Both the position numbers and the translations under genes were made by a program. Below, in pieces: positions 49,638 to 59,027 of a stretch of DNA of 64,000 bases (the stretch's first letter is position 1; each line of letters opens with the position of its first letter). The stretch is from Paraburkholderia mimosarum LMG 23256 = NBRC 106338 (lineage in GTDB: Bacteria; Pseudomonadota; Gammaproteobacteria; Burkholderiales; Burkholderiaceae): assembly GCF_000739815.1 (NCBI RefSeq), contig NZ_BBJJ01000010.1, positions 1-64,000 of the forward strand, in the 5' to 3' direction. Under the pieces are notes generated by a model, which saw only the letters and a program-made list of their open reading frames with translations, was not told the origin of the DNA and ran no database searches.

Positions 49638-50720
49638 TTATTCGCAGTGGCCGCAGCCGCCTCGGTGTCCGTGATGCGCATGCTGCGCCTGGTCATCGGC
49701 GCTCAGCTGCTGCGCGGCCTGAGCCGTGATGCCCAGACGCTGCAGCAGCTTGCGGTCGGCTTCCGCCTGCGGGTTGCCCGTGGTCAGCAGCTGGTCGCCA
49801 TAGAAGATCGAGTTGGCGCCCGCCATGAAGCACAGCGCCTGGAGCGCGTCGTCCATCTGCTCGCGGCCCGCCGAGAGACGCACCATGGCCTTCGGCATCG
49901 TGATGCGCGCCACCGCGATCGTGCGCACGAACTCGAACGGATCGAGCGGATCGGTGCCTTCGAGCGGCGTGCCGCTCACCTGCACGAGATTGTTGATGGG
50001 CACCGACTCCGGGTACGGCTCCATGTTCGCGAGCTGGGCGATCAGGCCGGCGCGCTCGCGGCGCGACTCACCCATGCCGACGATGCCGCCGCAGCACACG
50101 TTGATGCCCGCATCGCGCACGCGTTCGAGCGTCTCGAGGCGGTCCTCGTAGGTGCGCGTCGAGATGATCTGGCCGTAGAACTCGGGCGAGGTGTCGAGGT
50201 TGTGGTTGTAGTAGTCGAGGCCTGCTTCGGCGAGCGCCTTCGCCTGATGATCTTCGAGCATGCCGAGCGTCACGCAGGTTTCGAGGCCCATGGCCTTCAC
50301 GCCGCGGATCATGTCCTTGATCGGCTCGAGATGGCGGTCCTTCGGATTGCGCCATGCCGCGCCCATGCAAAAGCGCGTCGCGCCGTTCGCCTTCGCGTTG
50401 CGCGCGGCGGCCAGCACGGCGTCGACTTCCATCAGCTTGCTCGCGTCGAGGCCAGTATCGTGATGCGACGACTGGGGGCAATAGGCGCAGTCCTCCTCGC
50501 AGCCGCCGGTCTTGATCGAGAGGAGCGTCGAAAGCTGCACGGCGTTCGCGTCGAAATGCTCGCGATGCACCTGCTGCGCGCGGAAGATCAGATCGTTGAA
50601 CGGCAGCTCGTAGAGCGCGGCGACGTCGGCGACGCGCCAGCGCGAAGCGGCATCGCTTTGCGCCTGAGCGGCGGCTGCGGCCTTCGTGACGGGAACGCTG
50701 ACGGTTTGGGTTTGAGTCAT
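49638..50720 (-). CDS. bioB: biotin synthase
   Basis: A radical-SAM enzyme that inserts sulfur into dethiobiotin. The cluster motif is CEEDCAYC, with SIKTGGC just before it. Also seen are [22 protein letters not shown] and the arginine ligand in the SAGREQM segment. The 360 residues include an N-terminal Ala/Gln-rich extension of about 25 residues and a C-terminal His/Cys-rich tail ([13 protein letters not shown]) beyond the catalytic barrel. Last gene of bioA-bioF-bioD-bioB. Confidence 0.97.
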   Translation of the reverse strand: MTQTQTVSVPVTKAAAAAQAQSDAASRWRVADVAALYELPFNDLIFRAQQVHREHFDANAVQLSTLLSIKTGGCEEDCAYCPQSSHHDTGLDASKLMEVDAVLAAARNAKANGATRFCMGAAWRNPKDRHLEPIKDMIRGVKAMGLETCVTLGMLEDHQAKALAEAGLDYYNHNLDTSPEFYGQIISTRTYEDRLETLERVRDAGINVCCGGIVGMGESRRERAGLIAQLANMEPYPESVPINNLVQVSGTPLEGTDPLDPFEFVRTIAVARITMPKAMVRLSAGREQMDDALQALCFMAGANSIFYGDQLLTTGNPQAEADRKLLQRLGITAQAAQQLSADDQAQHAHHGHRGGCGHCE

Positions 50721-50768
50721 GGTGTCGTGGTCCTTCGTGACGGTGACGGTATATGAGGAGACGCCAAC

Positions 50769-51479
50769 TCAGCGCGGCGCGACGAGGTGCGCGAGCAGGG
50801 CGTCGATATTCAGGTGTTCTGCAGCCTGGTCGGCGCTCGCGCCGCGCATGTGCGGCACGACGCCGATGAGCGGCGCGCGGTACTGTGCGGCGAGCCGTTC
50901 GCGCAGGGCGGCGATGTTCTCTTCGGGAAACGCCATGGCCGGGTCGATGCGGTTCGCGACCCAGCCCGCGAGCGTCAGGCCGCGCGCGGCAATGGCTTCG
51001 GCGCTGAGCAGCGCATGGCTGATGCAGCCGAGACGCATCCCCACCACGAGCACGACCGGCAGGCCGAGCGCGACGGCCAGATCCGCGGTGTCCTCGGTCG
51101 CCGTGAGCGGCACGCGAAACCCGCCCACCCCTTCCACGACGACGGCATCGGCACGCTCGCACGCCGCCTTGTAGCACTCGATGATGCGCGCCATATCGAG
51201 CGTCACGCCTTCCAGGGCGGCGGCAATGTGCGGCGCGGCGGGCTCCTTGAGCAGGAACGGCGTGCGGATTTCAGGCGGCAGCAGCACGCTCGCGGCGGCG
51301 TCGAGCTGATCGGCGTCCTCGTTGTGCCAGACGCCGTCGCGCTCCGAGGCGCCCGCGGCGATCGGCTTGAGCGCCGTGGCACGCAGCCCCGCGCGCGCGA
51401 ACCCGCGCAGTAGCGCGGCGCTCACGAAGGTCTTGCCGATCTCGGTATCGGTGCCGGTGACGAAAAGCGAAACCGTCAT
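50769..51479 (-). CDS. bioD: dethiobiotin synthetase
   Basis: Closes the ureido ring of dethiobiotin from DAPA, CO2 and ATP. The 236 residues start [17 protein letters not shown], which includes the P-loop GTDTEIGKT; the substrate Lys is in TALKPIAAG, and [11 protein letters not shown] is the conserved second motif. The start overlaps the bioF stop by four bases (ATGA). bioB follows after 48 bases. Confidence 0.96.
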   Translation of the reverse strand: MTVSLFVTGTDTEIGKTFVSAALLRGFARAGLRATALKPIAAGASERDGVWHNEDADQLDAAASVLLPPEIRTPFLLKEPAAPHIAAALEGVTLDMARIIECYKAACERADAVVVEGVGGFRVPLTATEDTADLAVALGLPVVLVVGMRLGCISHALLSAEAIAARGLTLAGWVANRIDPAMAFPEENIAALRERLAAQYRAPLIGVVPHMRGASADQAAEHLNIDALLAHLVAPR

Positions 51480-52699
51480 TGCGCGAACTCCTGCGCGTTT
51501 GTGCGCGCCTCGAGGCTCGCGCGCTGCAGCGACGCGTTCAGGCGGTCGAGGTCCGCATCGGAATGCGCGGCAGAGAGGGAAATGCGCAGCCGCGAGGTGC
51601 CCTCGGGCACGGTGGGCGGGCGGATGGCCGGCACCCACAGGCCGTCGCGTTCCAGTGCGGCCTGGAGCGCCAGCGTAGCCTCGTTCCCGCCGATGACGAG
51701 CGGCTGCACGGCGGTGTGCGAATCGACGGGCTGCCAGCAGGTGTGCGCAAGCAGCGAACGCGTGCGAGCGATCAGATGCTTGAGATGCGCGCGCCGGGCA
51801 TCGCCCTCCTCGCCCTCGATCAGACGCAGGCTCGCGGACACCGCATGCGCGACCGCCGGCGACGAAGCCGTCGTGAAGATGTACGGACGCGCTCGCTGCA
51901 CGAGCCATTCGATCACGGTGCCGTGCGCGCAGACGAACGCGCCCGCCACGCCCGCCGCCTTGCCGAGCGTGCCGACCATCACGAGATGCTCAGAGCGCAG
52001 CGCGGCATCCGCCAGCGCGCCGCGCCCTTGCGGACCGAGCACGCCCAAGCCGTGCGCATCGTCGACCACGAGCCACGCGCCGTGCATTTGCGCGAGTTCG
52101 ACGAGACGCGCGAGCGGTGCGACATCGCCGTCCATGCTGAACACGGTGTCGCTCACGATCACCTTTGCGCTCGCGCCGGAGGCTTCGAGCATCGCGGCGA
52201 GCGCCGTCATGTCGGCATGCGGATAGACCTGGATTTCGGCGCGCGATAGCCGCGCGCCGTCGATCAGCGACGCGTGGTTGAGCGCATCGGAGAAAATCGT
52301 CGTGCCGCGGCCCGCGAGCGCCGTGAGCACGGCGAGATTCGCCATGTAGCCGGTGCTGAAGTACAGCGCGCGCGGCGCATCGACGAAACCGCCTGCGAAC
52401 GCCGCGAGATCGTCTTCGAGTTGCGCATGCGCGCGCGAATGGCCGCCCAGCAGATGCGAGCCGCCGCTGCCCGCGCCGTAGCGCTGCGCGCCTTCGGCCA
52501 CTGCCGCGATCAGTTGGGGATGCGCGGCGAGGCCGAGGTAGTCGTTGCTCGCAAAGCCAACGGTTGCGCGGCCATCCACCTGCATATGCGCGCTGCAAGG
52601 CGTGTCGGCAGTGCGGCGGCGGCGGCGCAAGCCGCGCGCGTCGATGTCGCGCAAGCCCTGTTCGAGGGTATCGAGCAGCGCGTTGTGTTGATGCGCCAT
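51476..52699 (-). CDS. bioF: 8-amino-7-oxononanoate synthase
   Basis: PLP-dependent condensation of pimeloyl-thioester with alanine. The 407 residues contain [23 protein letters not shown], the PLP-binding [10 protein letters not shown] and the Schiff-base Lys in [11 protein letters not shown]. Start ATG 52699 lies one base after the bioA stop, so translation is probably coupled. Confidence 0.96.
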   Translation of the reverse strand: MAHQHNALLDTLEQGLRDIDARGLRRRRRTADTPCSAHMQVDGRATVGFASNDYLGLAAHPQLIAAVAEGAQRYGAGSGGSHLLGGHSRAHAQLEDDLAAFAGGFVDAPRALYFSTGYMANLAVLTALAGRGTTIFSDALNHASLIDGARLSRAEIQVYPHADMTALAAMLEASGASAKVIVSDTVFSMDGDVAPLARLVELAQMHGAWLVVDDAHGLGVLGPQGRGALADAALRSEHLVMVGTLGKAAGVAGAFVCAHGTVIEWLVQRARPYIFTTASSPAVAHAVSASLRLIEGEEGDARRAHLKHLIARTRSLLAHTCWQPVDSHTAVQPLVIGGNEATLALQAALERDGLWVPAIRPPTVPEGTSRLRISLSAAHSDADLDRLNASLQRASLEARTNAQEFAQ

Positions 52700-52700
52700 G

Positions 52701-54071
52701 TCAGAGGTCCTCCGCGACGGTGGCGTCGAATGTCTCGCGCGTGCGGGCTGCGAGCAACGCCTGCATTTCGTTGTCCAGAACATAGGGCGGCATGACATAG
52801 ACCGTCGTGCCGATCGGGCGCAGCAGCAGTTCGCGCTGCAACGCGTGCTCGAAGAAGCGGCGCGAGAACGTGGCCGCGCGCTGCGGGTCGGCAAGCGCCA
52901 CGTCGAACGCGAGTATCGTGCCGCTCTGGCGCAGGTTGCGCACGAGCGGATGCGCCGCGAACGGCTCGAACAGCGCGCGCAGTTGCGCCGATTTGCGCGC
53001 GTTCGAAGCGAGCACGTCGTCGCGCTCGAAGAGGTCGAGCGTGGCGAGCGCCGCACGGCACGCGAGCGGGTTGCCCGTGTACGAATGCGAATGCAGGAAG
53101 CCGCGCGTGGTGTCGTCGTCGTAGAAAGATTCGTAGATGGCGTCGCGCGACAGCACGATCGAAAGCGGCAAATAGCCGCCGCTGATACCCTTTGAAAGCG
53201 TGAGCAGATCGGGCCACACGCCCGCCTGCTCGCACGCGAAGAACGTGCCGGTGCGCCCGCATCCCACGGCGATTTCATCGGCGATCAGGTGGACACGGTG
53301 ACGATCGCACAGGGCGCGCAACCCCTTGAGGTACGAGGGATCGTGCATGGCCATGCCCGCCGCGCACTGCACGAGCGGCTCCACGATCAGCGCGGCGATG
53401 CGCCCTTCCCGTTCGACAAAAAGACGCTCGACATCGGCGAGCGCGCGCGCCGCCACGTCGGCTGCGGTTTCGCCGGGCAGCACCGCGCGCGCGTCGGGCG
53501 AAGCGACCACATGCGCGTGATGCAGCAATGGATCGTAAGCATCCCTGAATAGCTTGACATCGGTCACGCCGAGCGCGCCGATGGTCTCGCCGTGATAGCT
53601 GTTGGCCAGGCAGACGAACTCGCGTTTCTCGCTCTCACCACGGTTGCGCCACGAATGAAAGCTCATCTTGAGCGCGATTTCGACTGCCGACGCGCCATCG
53701 GAAGCGAAGAACGCATGGCCGAGCACGCCGCCGGTCAGCGCCGAAAGACGCTCGGCCAACTCAACGGCCGGCTCGTGCGTGCAGCCCGCAAGCATCACGT
53801 GCTCGAGCGTATCGAGTTGCGCCTTGAGCGCGGCATTGATCGAAGGATTAGCGTGGCCGAAGAGGTTCACCCACCAGGAACTGATCGCGTCCAGATAGCG
53901 TCGGCCTTCGCGGTCATAAAGCCACGGACCGGCGCCCCGAGCGACGGCCACGAGCGGCAGGCGCTCGTGATGCTTCATCTGGGTGCAGGGGTGCCACACG
54001 GCGCGCAGGCTGCGTGCGACCCAGTCGGTCGCGGCGCGATCTTCGCGGGTAAAGGGCGATTGCGAATTCAA
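52701..54071 (-). CDS. bioA: adenosylmethionine--8-amino-7-oxononanoate aminotransferase
   Basis: Makes DAPA using S-adenosylmethionine as amino donor. In 456 residues, [12 protein letters not shown] is the BioA signature. [44 protein letters not shown] and the PLP Lys in [14 protein letters not shown] follow. First gene of the operon. No biotin operator of the BirA type was found upstream. Confidence 0.96.
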   Translation of the reverse strand: MNSQSPFTREDRAATDWVARSLRAVWHPCTQMKHHERLPLVAVARGAGPWLYDREGRRYLDAISSWWVNLFGHANPSINAALKAQLDTLEHVMLAGCTHEPAVELAERLSALTGGVLGHAFFASDGASAVEIALKMSFHSWRNRGESEKREFVCLANSYHGETIGALGVTDVKLFRDAYDPLLHHAHVVASPDARAVLPGETAADVAARALADVERLFVEREGRIAALIVEPLVQCAAGMAMHDPSYLKGLRALCDRHRVHLIADEIAVGCGRTGTFFACEQAGVWPDLLTLSKGISGGYLPLSIVLSRDAIYESFYDDDTTRGFLHSHSYTGNPLACRAALATLDLFERDDVLASNARKSAQLRALFEPFAAHPLVRNLRQSGTILAFDVALADPQRAATFSRRFFEHALQRELLLRPIGTTVYVMPPYVLDNEMQALLAARTRETFDATVAEDL

Positions 54072-54503
54072 GTACGGCTCCTGATACGACAGCGGGACCG
54101 AGATTAACGTTTTCGCCGCCGCAATGCACTACCCCGAAAAACGCCCTCCAGGCTGCGCCGGCGCGGCGTTTGGCGCGGTTGGGCACAGCTGGAAACGGAT
54201 CGGAAATGAAGACGTGAAATGCGCGGAGATGACGACGGCAAAGTGAACCCGCCTTACGCAAAAAATCTGCGCGCCGGTGCGTAATTGCAGAACATGTAGC
54301 GGCTGGCGCGGCATTTTTGGCGCCGCGCTGCTAATCGAAAAGGGGTGGGAGGGGGACGCGAAGGCCCGGCGCCAGAGGCGCGTTTGCGGAATCTCGCGCG
54401 CAGCGCAAAAAGCAAAACGGCCCACTATGGGGCCGTACGCCGCTGCGGGGCGAGAAGAAACGGAAACAGCTTGAATGCGGCAGCGCGCGCCGGAGGGAGA
54501 GGC
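54072..54503. other. intergenic region upstream of bioA
   Basis: 432 bases that should contain the bio promoter; no BirA-type operator or clear promoter pair was found. The right end holds the terminator of the neighbouring hydrolase gene (54406-54435). No gene supported. Confidence 0.45.
54406..54435 (-). terminator. terminator after the exported hydrolase gene
   Basis: On the minus strand: CGGCCC, a short loop, GGGCCG, then TTTTGCTTTTT, about 70 bases past the stop. Confidence 0.75.
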
Positions 54504-55904
54504 TTAGCGGCTCGCCAGCGCGTGGCCGCTGCCGCCGGTGTTGTCGTTGTCCGCGGTGGCGTGCGCGTCGTCGCCGCTCTCGCCGTTCTGCGCGGTTTGC
54601 GTTCCGCCGTTGTTCCAGACCACCGAGTTGTTCACGGCGTAGAGGCGGCAGGGATCGGAGCTGTGTTTTTCGCAGTTCGCGATGGCCACGGCCATCGGGT
54701 TGTCGCCGCCTTCGGCCCACGACCACGCGCCGGAGTCGGACACCGCGAATGCGCGGCTCGGATACTGCTTGAGGAAGTTGCGATAGCCGTCGCGGCCTGC
54801 CTGATCGACGAAGGGCACCGCACCCACTGAATCGATCGCCGCGTAGCCCGTGCCGTGCGGCGCCACCGGCGTGGCCACGCGGTACTGCACCGCAGTCGGG
54901 AGACCACGGTTCGCGAGGAACGCCTCGACCGTGGGCCACCAGATCTTCACGCCGTCGCGATCGCCCACGAGGCGATGCGCGTCGTTCTTGTATGCGCCGA
55001 AGTCAACGAGCTTCGCCATCGCGGCCGGGCGATCCGCATCCGTTTGCGCATCGCGGTACGCGGCGAACATCTTCGTGACGAGATCGGGCGACCACACGGA
55101 ATCGTTGTCGCCGTAGAGCCAGAGCGAGGCCACGCGCGCCTTGCCGCCGTAGTCGCCGAACGCCTGGGTGAGGTTGTTCTGCCAGCCCGTGCAGGCATCC
55201 TGGCGCAGGCCGCCGGAGAAGTTGATGAGCGCGCGCACGCCCTTCGCCGCTTCGGTGCCGTAGGCCATGGTGGCGAGGCCGCCATGCGAGGTGCCCGCGA
55301 CGATGATCTGGCTCGCGTCGATATACGACTGTTTCGACATGTACGCGATGGTCGCGGCGACATCCGCCGCCTGGCTAAGACCATTGCTCGCGACGTCGCA
55401 GCCGTTCTGCTGGTACGAGCCGCCCGAATCCGAGAAGCCCTGGCGGTTCGGCGCGACGACGACATAGCCGCGGCGCACGAATTCGCGCGCGAACGAAAGC
55501 GGATCGCTGCGCGCCTGAAGGCGCGGGTCGCCGGGGATCTTGCCGTGATTGAAGATCACCATCGGGAACGGGCCTGGGCCGTTCGGACGGTAAATCGTGG
55601 TTTCGAGCGTGACGTCGCCGGCGGCGTCCACCGGCACGCGGATCACCTGCTCGTTCATGTCGGCGCGCACGACGGGCAGCCAGGAATCGTCGAGCGCAAT
55701 GCGCGGGACGTTGGCGCTACCGAGCGGGCCGCCCGCGAGGTCCGATTGTGAAGCGCTGGAGGAATGCGTTGCCGTGGCGTGGGCGCCGACTTGCGGATTT
55801 GCGTTCGCACCTGCCGGTTCGGAGAGCGACGCTGCGTGCGCAACCGAAAGCACACACGCGGTGCCGGCTACAACCCATCCGGAAAGGAGCTTTCTGAACG
55901 CCAT
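54504..55904 (-). CDS. exported alpha/beta hydrolase (dienelactone hydrolase-like)
   Basis: 466 residues. The signal peptide (MAFRKLLSGWVVAGTACVLS, ending AHA) is followed by a low-complexity Ala/Ser/Asn stretch and the hydrolase domain. FPMVIFNHGKIPGDP is the oxyanion region, GYVVVAPNRQGFSDSGG follows, and GTSHGG carries the nucleophile Ser. The catalytic Asp is probably in LYGDNDSVW and the His in FGAYKNDAHR. Four or more cysteines in the mature part suggest disulfides, as expected in the periplasm. Substrate unknown. ATG 55904 gives the best signal peptide; an upstream start would bury it. Confidence 0.82.
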   Translation of the reverse strand: MAFRKLLSGWVVAGTACVLSVAHAASLSEPAGANANPQVGAHATATHSSSASQSDLAGGPLGSANVPRIALDDSWLPVVRADMNEQVIRVPVDAAGDVTLETTIYRPNGPGPFPMVIFNHGKIPGDPRLQARSDPLSFAREFVRRGYVVVAPNRQGFSDSGGSYQQNGCDVASNGLSQAADVAATIAYMSKQSYIDASQIIVAGTSHGGLATMAYGTEAAKGVRALINFSGGLRQDACTGWQNNLTQAFGDYGGKARVASLWLYGDNDSVWSPDLVTKMFAAYRDAQTDADRPAAMAKLVDFGAYKNDAHRLVGDRDGVKIWWPTVEAFLANRGLPTAVQYRVATPVAPHGTGYAAIDSVGAVPFVDQAGRDGYRNFLKQYPSRAFAVSDSGAWSWAEGGDNPMAVAIANCEKHSSDPCRLYAVNNSVVWNNGGTQTAQNGESGDDAHATADNDNTGGSGHALASR

Positions 55905-56461
55905 ACGCAACACCCACCTGCAAAAGACCTGCCGAGAATCCGACTTACGTCCGGTCCGCACTCCAGCCCGCTTGCTGCCACTGCCCTCTCAGGGCACAAC
56001 GAGACACCGTTGCGCCTGGCCGCGAAGCCAGGTGCGGGCGTGTGACCCGTAACGGGGGAGTACTTCGATCGGAACACCTGCGCGGCGCAGTTCTATCGTC
56101 GATCAGACCCGCCGCCAGCGCCCATTGGCAGTCGATAAGGGTGCATGGGAAAAGGCTCTTTTCACTATGCACTTACGTATCGCGCGGGGCACCGTGATTA
56201 GATACTCGCACGACAAATATTTATTGTGCAATTGAGGGGTAACCCGGCATAACGCGTGCCACAATCGCGCAGGCCTTGAGGCGCGGCAGGCGTGCGCCTT
56301 TCCGTCGTGCGCCCGCAGGGGCATGAAGAAAAAAGGTCCGGTTGGGGGCGTTGCGTGTGACCAACGGTCGCAGGCTTGTGCAGTAGGTCCCTGTTTGCAA
56401 AGGTGTGTGGAACGGCGTTATCGCGCCGGATCAGGTTTCGTCAGTCACGAAACTTCGTCAG
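55905..56461. other. intergenic region between exported hydrolase and ychJ
   Basis: 557 bases without a supported gene. It contains a near-palindrome in an AT-rich patch (56209-56228) and the first copy of a 17-base tandem repeat (from 56437). Promoters were not resolved. Confidence 0.45.
56209..56228. promoter_or_regulatory. AT-rich near-palindrome
   Basis: A 20-base site, CACGACAAATATTTATTGTG, with four mismatched positions between it and its own complement. The flanks are GC-rich. Located about 305 bases upstream of the exported hydrolase gene, on its strand. Confidence 0.4.
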
Positions 56462-56470
56462 TCACGAAAC
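56437..56470. repeat. 17-base tandem duplication spanning the ychJ stop codon
   Basis: TTCGTCAGTCACGAAAC occurs twice, end to end. Each copy contains a small hairpin (TTCGT / ACGAA). The ychJ stop codon lies in the second copy. Confidence 0.85.
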
Positions 56471-56908
56471 ATCGCCGTCGACATAGCGCCAGCGACCGTC
56501 GCCGCCACGCTCGAAGCGGCTCGTCTCATGGAGCCGGAACGCGCGGCCGCCCGTTTTGTAGCGCGCGACGAATTCGACGATCGCATGGTCATCGTCGCAT
56601 TGCTCGTGGCGCTTGATGGAAAGGCCCAGCCAGCGCGGCGCGCCTTCGGCTGCGGGGTCGACGTCGAGATCGGCGGGACAAGTCTGCGACGCCCACGTCG
56701 CGCGCAAATACGCTTCGGCACCGAGCGCATAGGCTGTATAGCGCGAACGCATCAGTTCGAGCGCCGTGGCGGGCACGGCCAGCCCATCGATGAAACGGCC
56801 ACAGCAGTCGGCGTAGCGCGGCGCCCTGGCGGCGGGCTTCTGGTTGGGCGCGGCTCCGCCGCACGGGCAATCAACGGGCCGGGCGGCGCGAGGGGTGTCA
56901 GCGTTCAT
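56462..56908 (-). CDS. ychJ: YchJ family protein (UPF0225), SEC-C type
   Basis: 148 residues. A zinc-binding CPCGG with a following YADCCGRFIDG is at the N-terminus, then the conserved LMRSRYTAYALG and YLRATW, and a C-terminal NTF2-like region (VEFVARYK, then RLHETSRFER). Family function is not established. ATG 56908 puts the SEC-C-like motif near the N-terminus as expected. Its last codons and stop are within a 17-base tandem duplication. Confidence 0.9.
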   Translation of the reverse strand: MNADTPRAARPVDCPCGGAAPNQKPAARAPRYADCCGRFIDGLAVPATALELMRSRYTAYALGAEAYLRATWASQTCPADLDVDPAAEGAPRWLGLSIKRHEQCDDDHAIVEFVARYKTGGRAFRLHETSRFERGGDGRWRYVDGDVS

Positions 56909-57021
56909 CGGTTCGGGGCTCCGTTCGCAGGCCGCGCGGGTGCGCGGGGAAGGCGAATGACGTGCGGAGCGCCATCGCCCCGCTACGCGAGGCCGCAAGC
57001 GTAGCGCAGACGAGTGGCGCT

Positions 57022-57699
57022 TTACCAGTCGAGTTCCGTGCCGTCGTACTGGAAGAAGCGGCCGTTGAAGACTTCGCGCGCGGCGGCCGCCTCGGCCACC
57101 ACTTCGCGCATGCCGGCCACGCTCACGGCCGGGTCGATCGCCGCCTGCGCGCCGCCCATGTCCGTGCGCACCCAGCCGGGATTGAGCGCCACGCAAGTGG
57201 CGCGGCGCGTTTGCAGCGAGGTGATCTTGAGCACGTCGTTGAGCGCGGCCTTGCTCGCGCGATAGAGCCAACCGGTCGTGCCCGTGGTCTCCGCGATGCT
57301 GCCCATGCGGCTCGACAGCACGCCGAGCACGCCATGAGCCTCGTCGACGAGCGGCAGCAGGATCGGGATCAGCTGCATCGGGCCCCGCACGTTGGTGTTC
57401 ATCACGTATTCGAAGTCTTCGGCGGAGATGGTTTCCACGCCCTCGGTGCGCGGACCGTACACGCCGGAGACGACGAGCGCGACGTCGAGGCGCCCACCGT
57501 CGAGCTTCCAGCCCAGCGCGGCAATGTCCTCGGGCCGTGTGATGTCGAGCTCGAAGGTCTGCGCGCCGATCTCACGCAAGACTTCGAGCGCTTCGGGGTC
57601 GCGCGCCGTGGCCAGCACGCGCCAGCCGGCCTTCACATATTGCCGCACGAACTCGAGACCCAGGCCCCGCGACGCGCCCACGATCAACGCTGTTTTCAT
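57022..57699 (-). CDS. short-chain dehydrogenase/reductase
   Basis: 225 residues with a classical SDR layout: the cofactor motif GASRGLG near the N-terminus, an acidic DITRPED after strand 3, VVSGVYG in place of the usual NNAG, Ser in LSSRMGS, and the YRASK active-site Tyr and Lys. The length and pattern resemble the C-factor/sniffer group; the substrate is unknown. Positioned downstream of the thiolase gene on the same strand. Confidence 0.9.
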   Translation of the reverse strand: MKTALIVGASRGLGLEFVRQYVKAGWRVLATARDPEALEVLREIGAQTFELDITRPEDIAALGWKLDGGRLDVALVVSGVYGPRTEGVETISAEDFEYVMNTNVRGPMQLIPILLPLVDEAHGVLGVLSSRMGSIAETTGTTGWLYRASKAALNDVLKITSLQTRRATCVALNPGWVRTDMGGAQAAIDPAVSVAGMREVVAEAAAAREVFNGRFFQYDGTELDW

Positions 57700-57786
57700 C
57701 CCGTCACCCTTGCCATGTGTGCCTGAAACCGCTGGAGCGCGCCGCTGCCCCGTCGTGCAAAGCGGCGCGCTGTTTCAGGCGCTAGC

Positions 57787-58983
57787 CTACAGCAGTTCGA
57801 TGCCCATCGCCGTGGCCTCTCCGCCGCCGATGCACAGCGTCGCCACGCCGCGCTTGCCCCCGCGCGCACGCAGTGCGCCGATCAGCGTGACGAGGATACG
57901 CGCGCCCGACGCGCCGATCGGATGGCCGAGCGCACACGCGCCGCCGTTCACGTTGACCTTCTCGTGCGGCAGGTCGTGCTCCTTCATCGCGGCCATCGTG
58001 ACCACGGCGAAGGCCTCGTTGATCTCGTAGAGGTCGACGTCGCTCGCCTTCCAGCCCGTCTTCGCGAACAGCTTCGCGATTGCGCCCACCGGCGCCGTCG
58101 TGAACTTTGCCGGCTCCTGCGCGAAGGTGGAATGGCCCGTGACGCGCGCCAGCGGCGTGATGCCGAGTCGTTGCGCCGTCGATTCGCGCATCATCACGAG
58201 CGCCGCCGCGCCGTCCGAAATCGACGACGAGTTCGCCGCCGTCACCGTGCCGGTCTTGCTGAACGCGGGCTTGAGCGCGGGAATCTTGTCGAGGTTGGCC
58301 TTGAACGGCTGCTCGTCGCGATCGATGGTCGTCTCGCCCGCGCGCGAGGCCACCTTCACCGGCGCGATCTCCCACGCGAACGAGCCGTCTTCGTTGGCGC
58401 GCTTCGCGCGCTTGAGCGACTCGATTGCGAATGCGTCCTGGCGCTCGCGCGAGAAGCCGAACTCGCCCGCGCATTCCTCCGCGAACGTGCCCATCAGACG
58501 GCCCTTGTCGTAGGCATCTTCGAGGCCGTCGAGGAACATGTGATCGAGCACCTGGCCGTGACCCATGCGCATGCCGGCGCGCGCCTTGGGCAGCAGATAA
58601 GGCGCGTTCGACATGCTCTCCATGCCGCCCGCCACGATCACATCGGCCGATCCCGCCAGCAGCATGTCGTGGGCGAACATCGCCGCGCGCATGCCCGAGC
58701 CGCACATCTTGTTGACGGTCGTCGCGCCCGCGGCGAGCGGCAGCCCCGCGCCGAGCGCCGCCTGGCGCGCGGGCGCCTGCCCCTGCCCGGCGGGCAGCAC
58801 GCAGCCCATCACGACCTCGTCGATCTGCCCGGGCGTCAGGCCTGCGCGCTCGACCGCCGCCGCGATCGCAACCGCGCCGAGCTGCGGCGCCGTGAGCGTC
58901 GCGAAGTCGCCCTGGAAGCCCGCCATCGGCGTGCGCGCCGCCGAAACGATCACGATGGCGTCCTGCTTTTGTGTCTCACTCAT
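57787..58983 (-). CDS. acetyl-CoA acetyltransferase (thiolase)
   Basis: Condenses two acetyl-CoA or cleaves acetoacetyl-CoA (beta-oxidation, ketone body or PHB routes). In 398 residues, the nucleophile Cys is in NKMCGSGM, the active-site His-containing block is GGACALGHPIGASG, NEAFAVV is also present, and the second Cys is in LCIGGGEA. ATG 58983 is preceded by AAGGAG at ideal spacing; an in-frame start 48 bases earlier is less likely. It follows aceK and the LiuR-like gene on the same strand. Could be phbA or atoB. Confidence 0.93.
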   Translation of the reverse strand: MSETQKQDAIVIVSAARTPMAGFQGDFATLTAPQLGAVAIAAAVERAGLTPGQIDEVVMGCVLPAGQGQAPARQAALGAGLPLAAGATTVNKMCGSGMRAAMFAHDMLLAGSADVIVAGGMESMSNAPYLLPKARAGMRMGHGQVLDHMFLDGLEDAYDKGRLMGTFAEECAGEFGFSRERQDAFAIESLKRAKRANEDGSFAWEIAPVKVASRAGETTIDRDEQPFKANLDKIPALKPAFSKTGTVTAANSSSISDGAAALVMMRESTAQRLGITPLARVTGHSTFAQEPAKFTTAPVGAIAKLFAKTGWKASDVDLYEINEAFAVVTMAAMKEHDLPHEKVNVNGGACALGHPIGASGARILVTLIGALRARGGKRGVATLCIGGGEATAMGIELL

Positions 58984-59027
58984 GTTTGTGCTCCTTGATG
59001 AATCCGGGTTGAACGTGTTTGCCGCGC

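Noticed and set aside
54072..54503. BirA operator upstream of bioA
   Set aside because: No TTGTAAACC-type inverted repeat with the usual spacing could be found on either strand.
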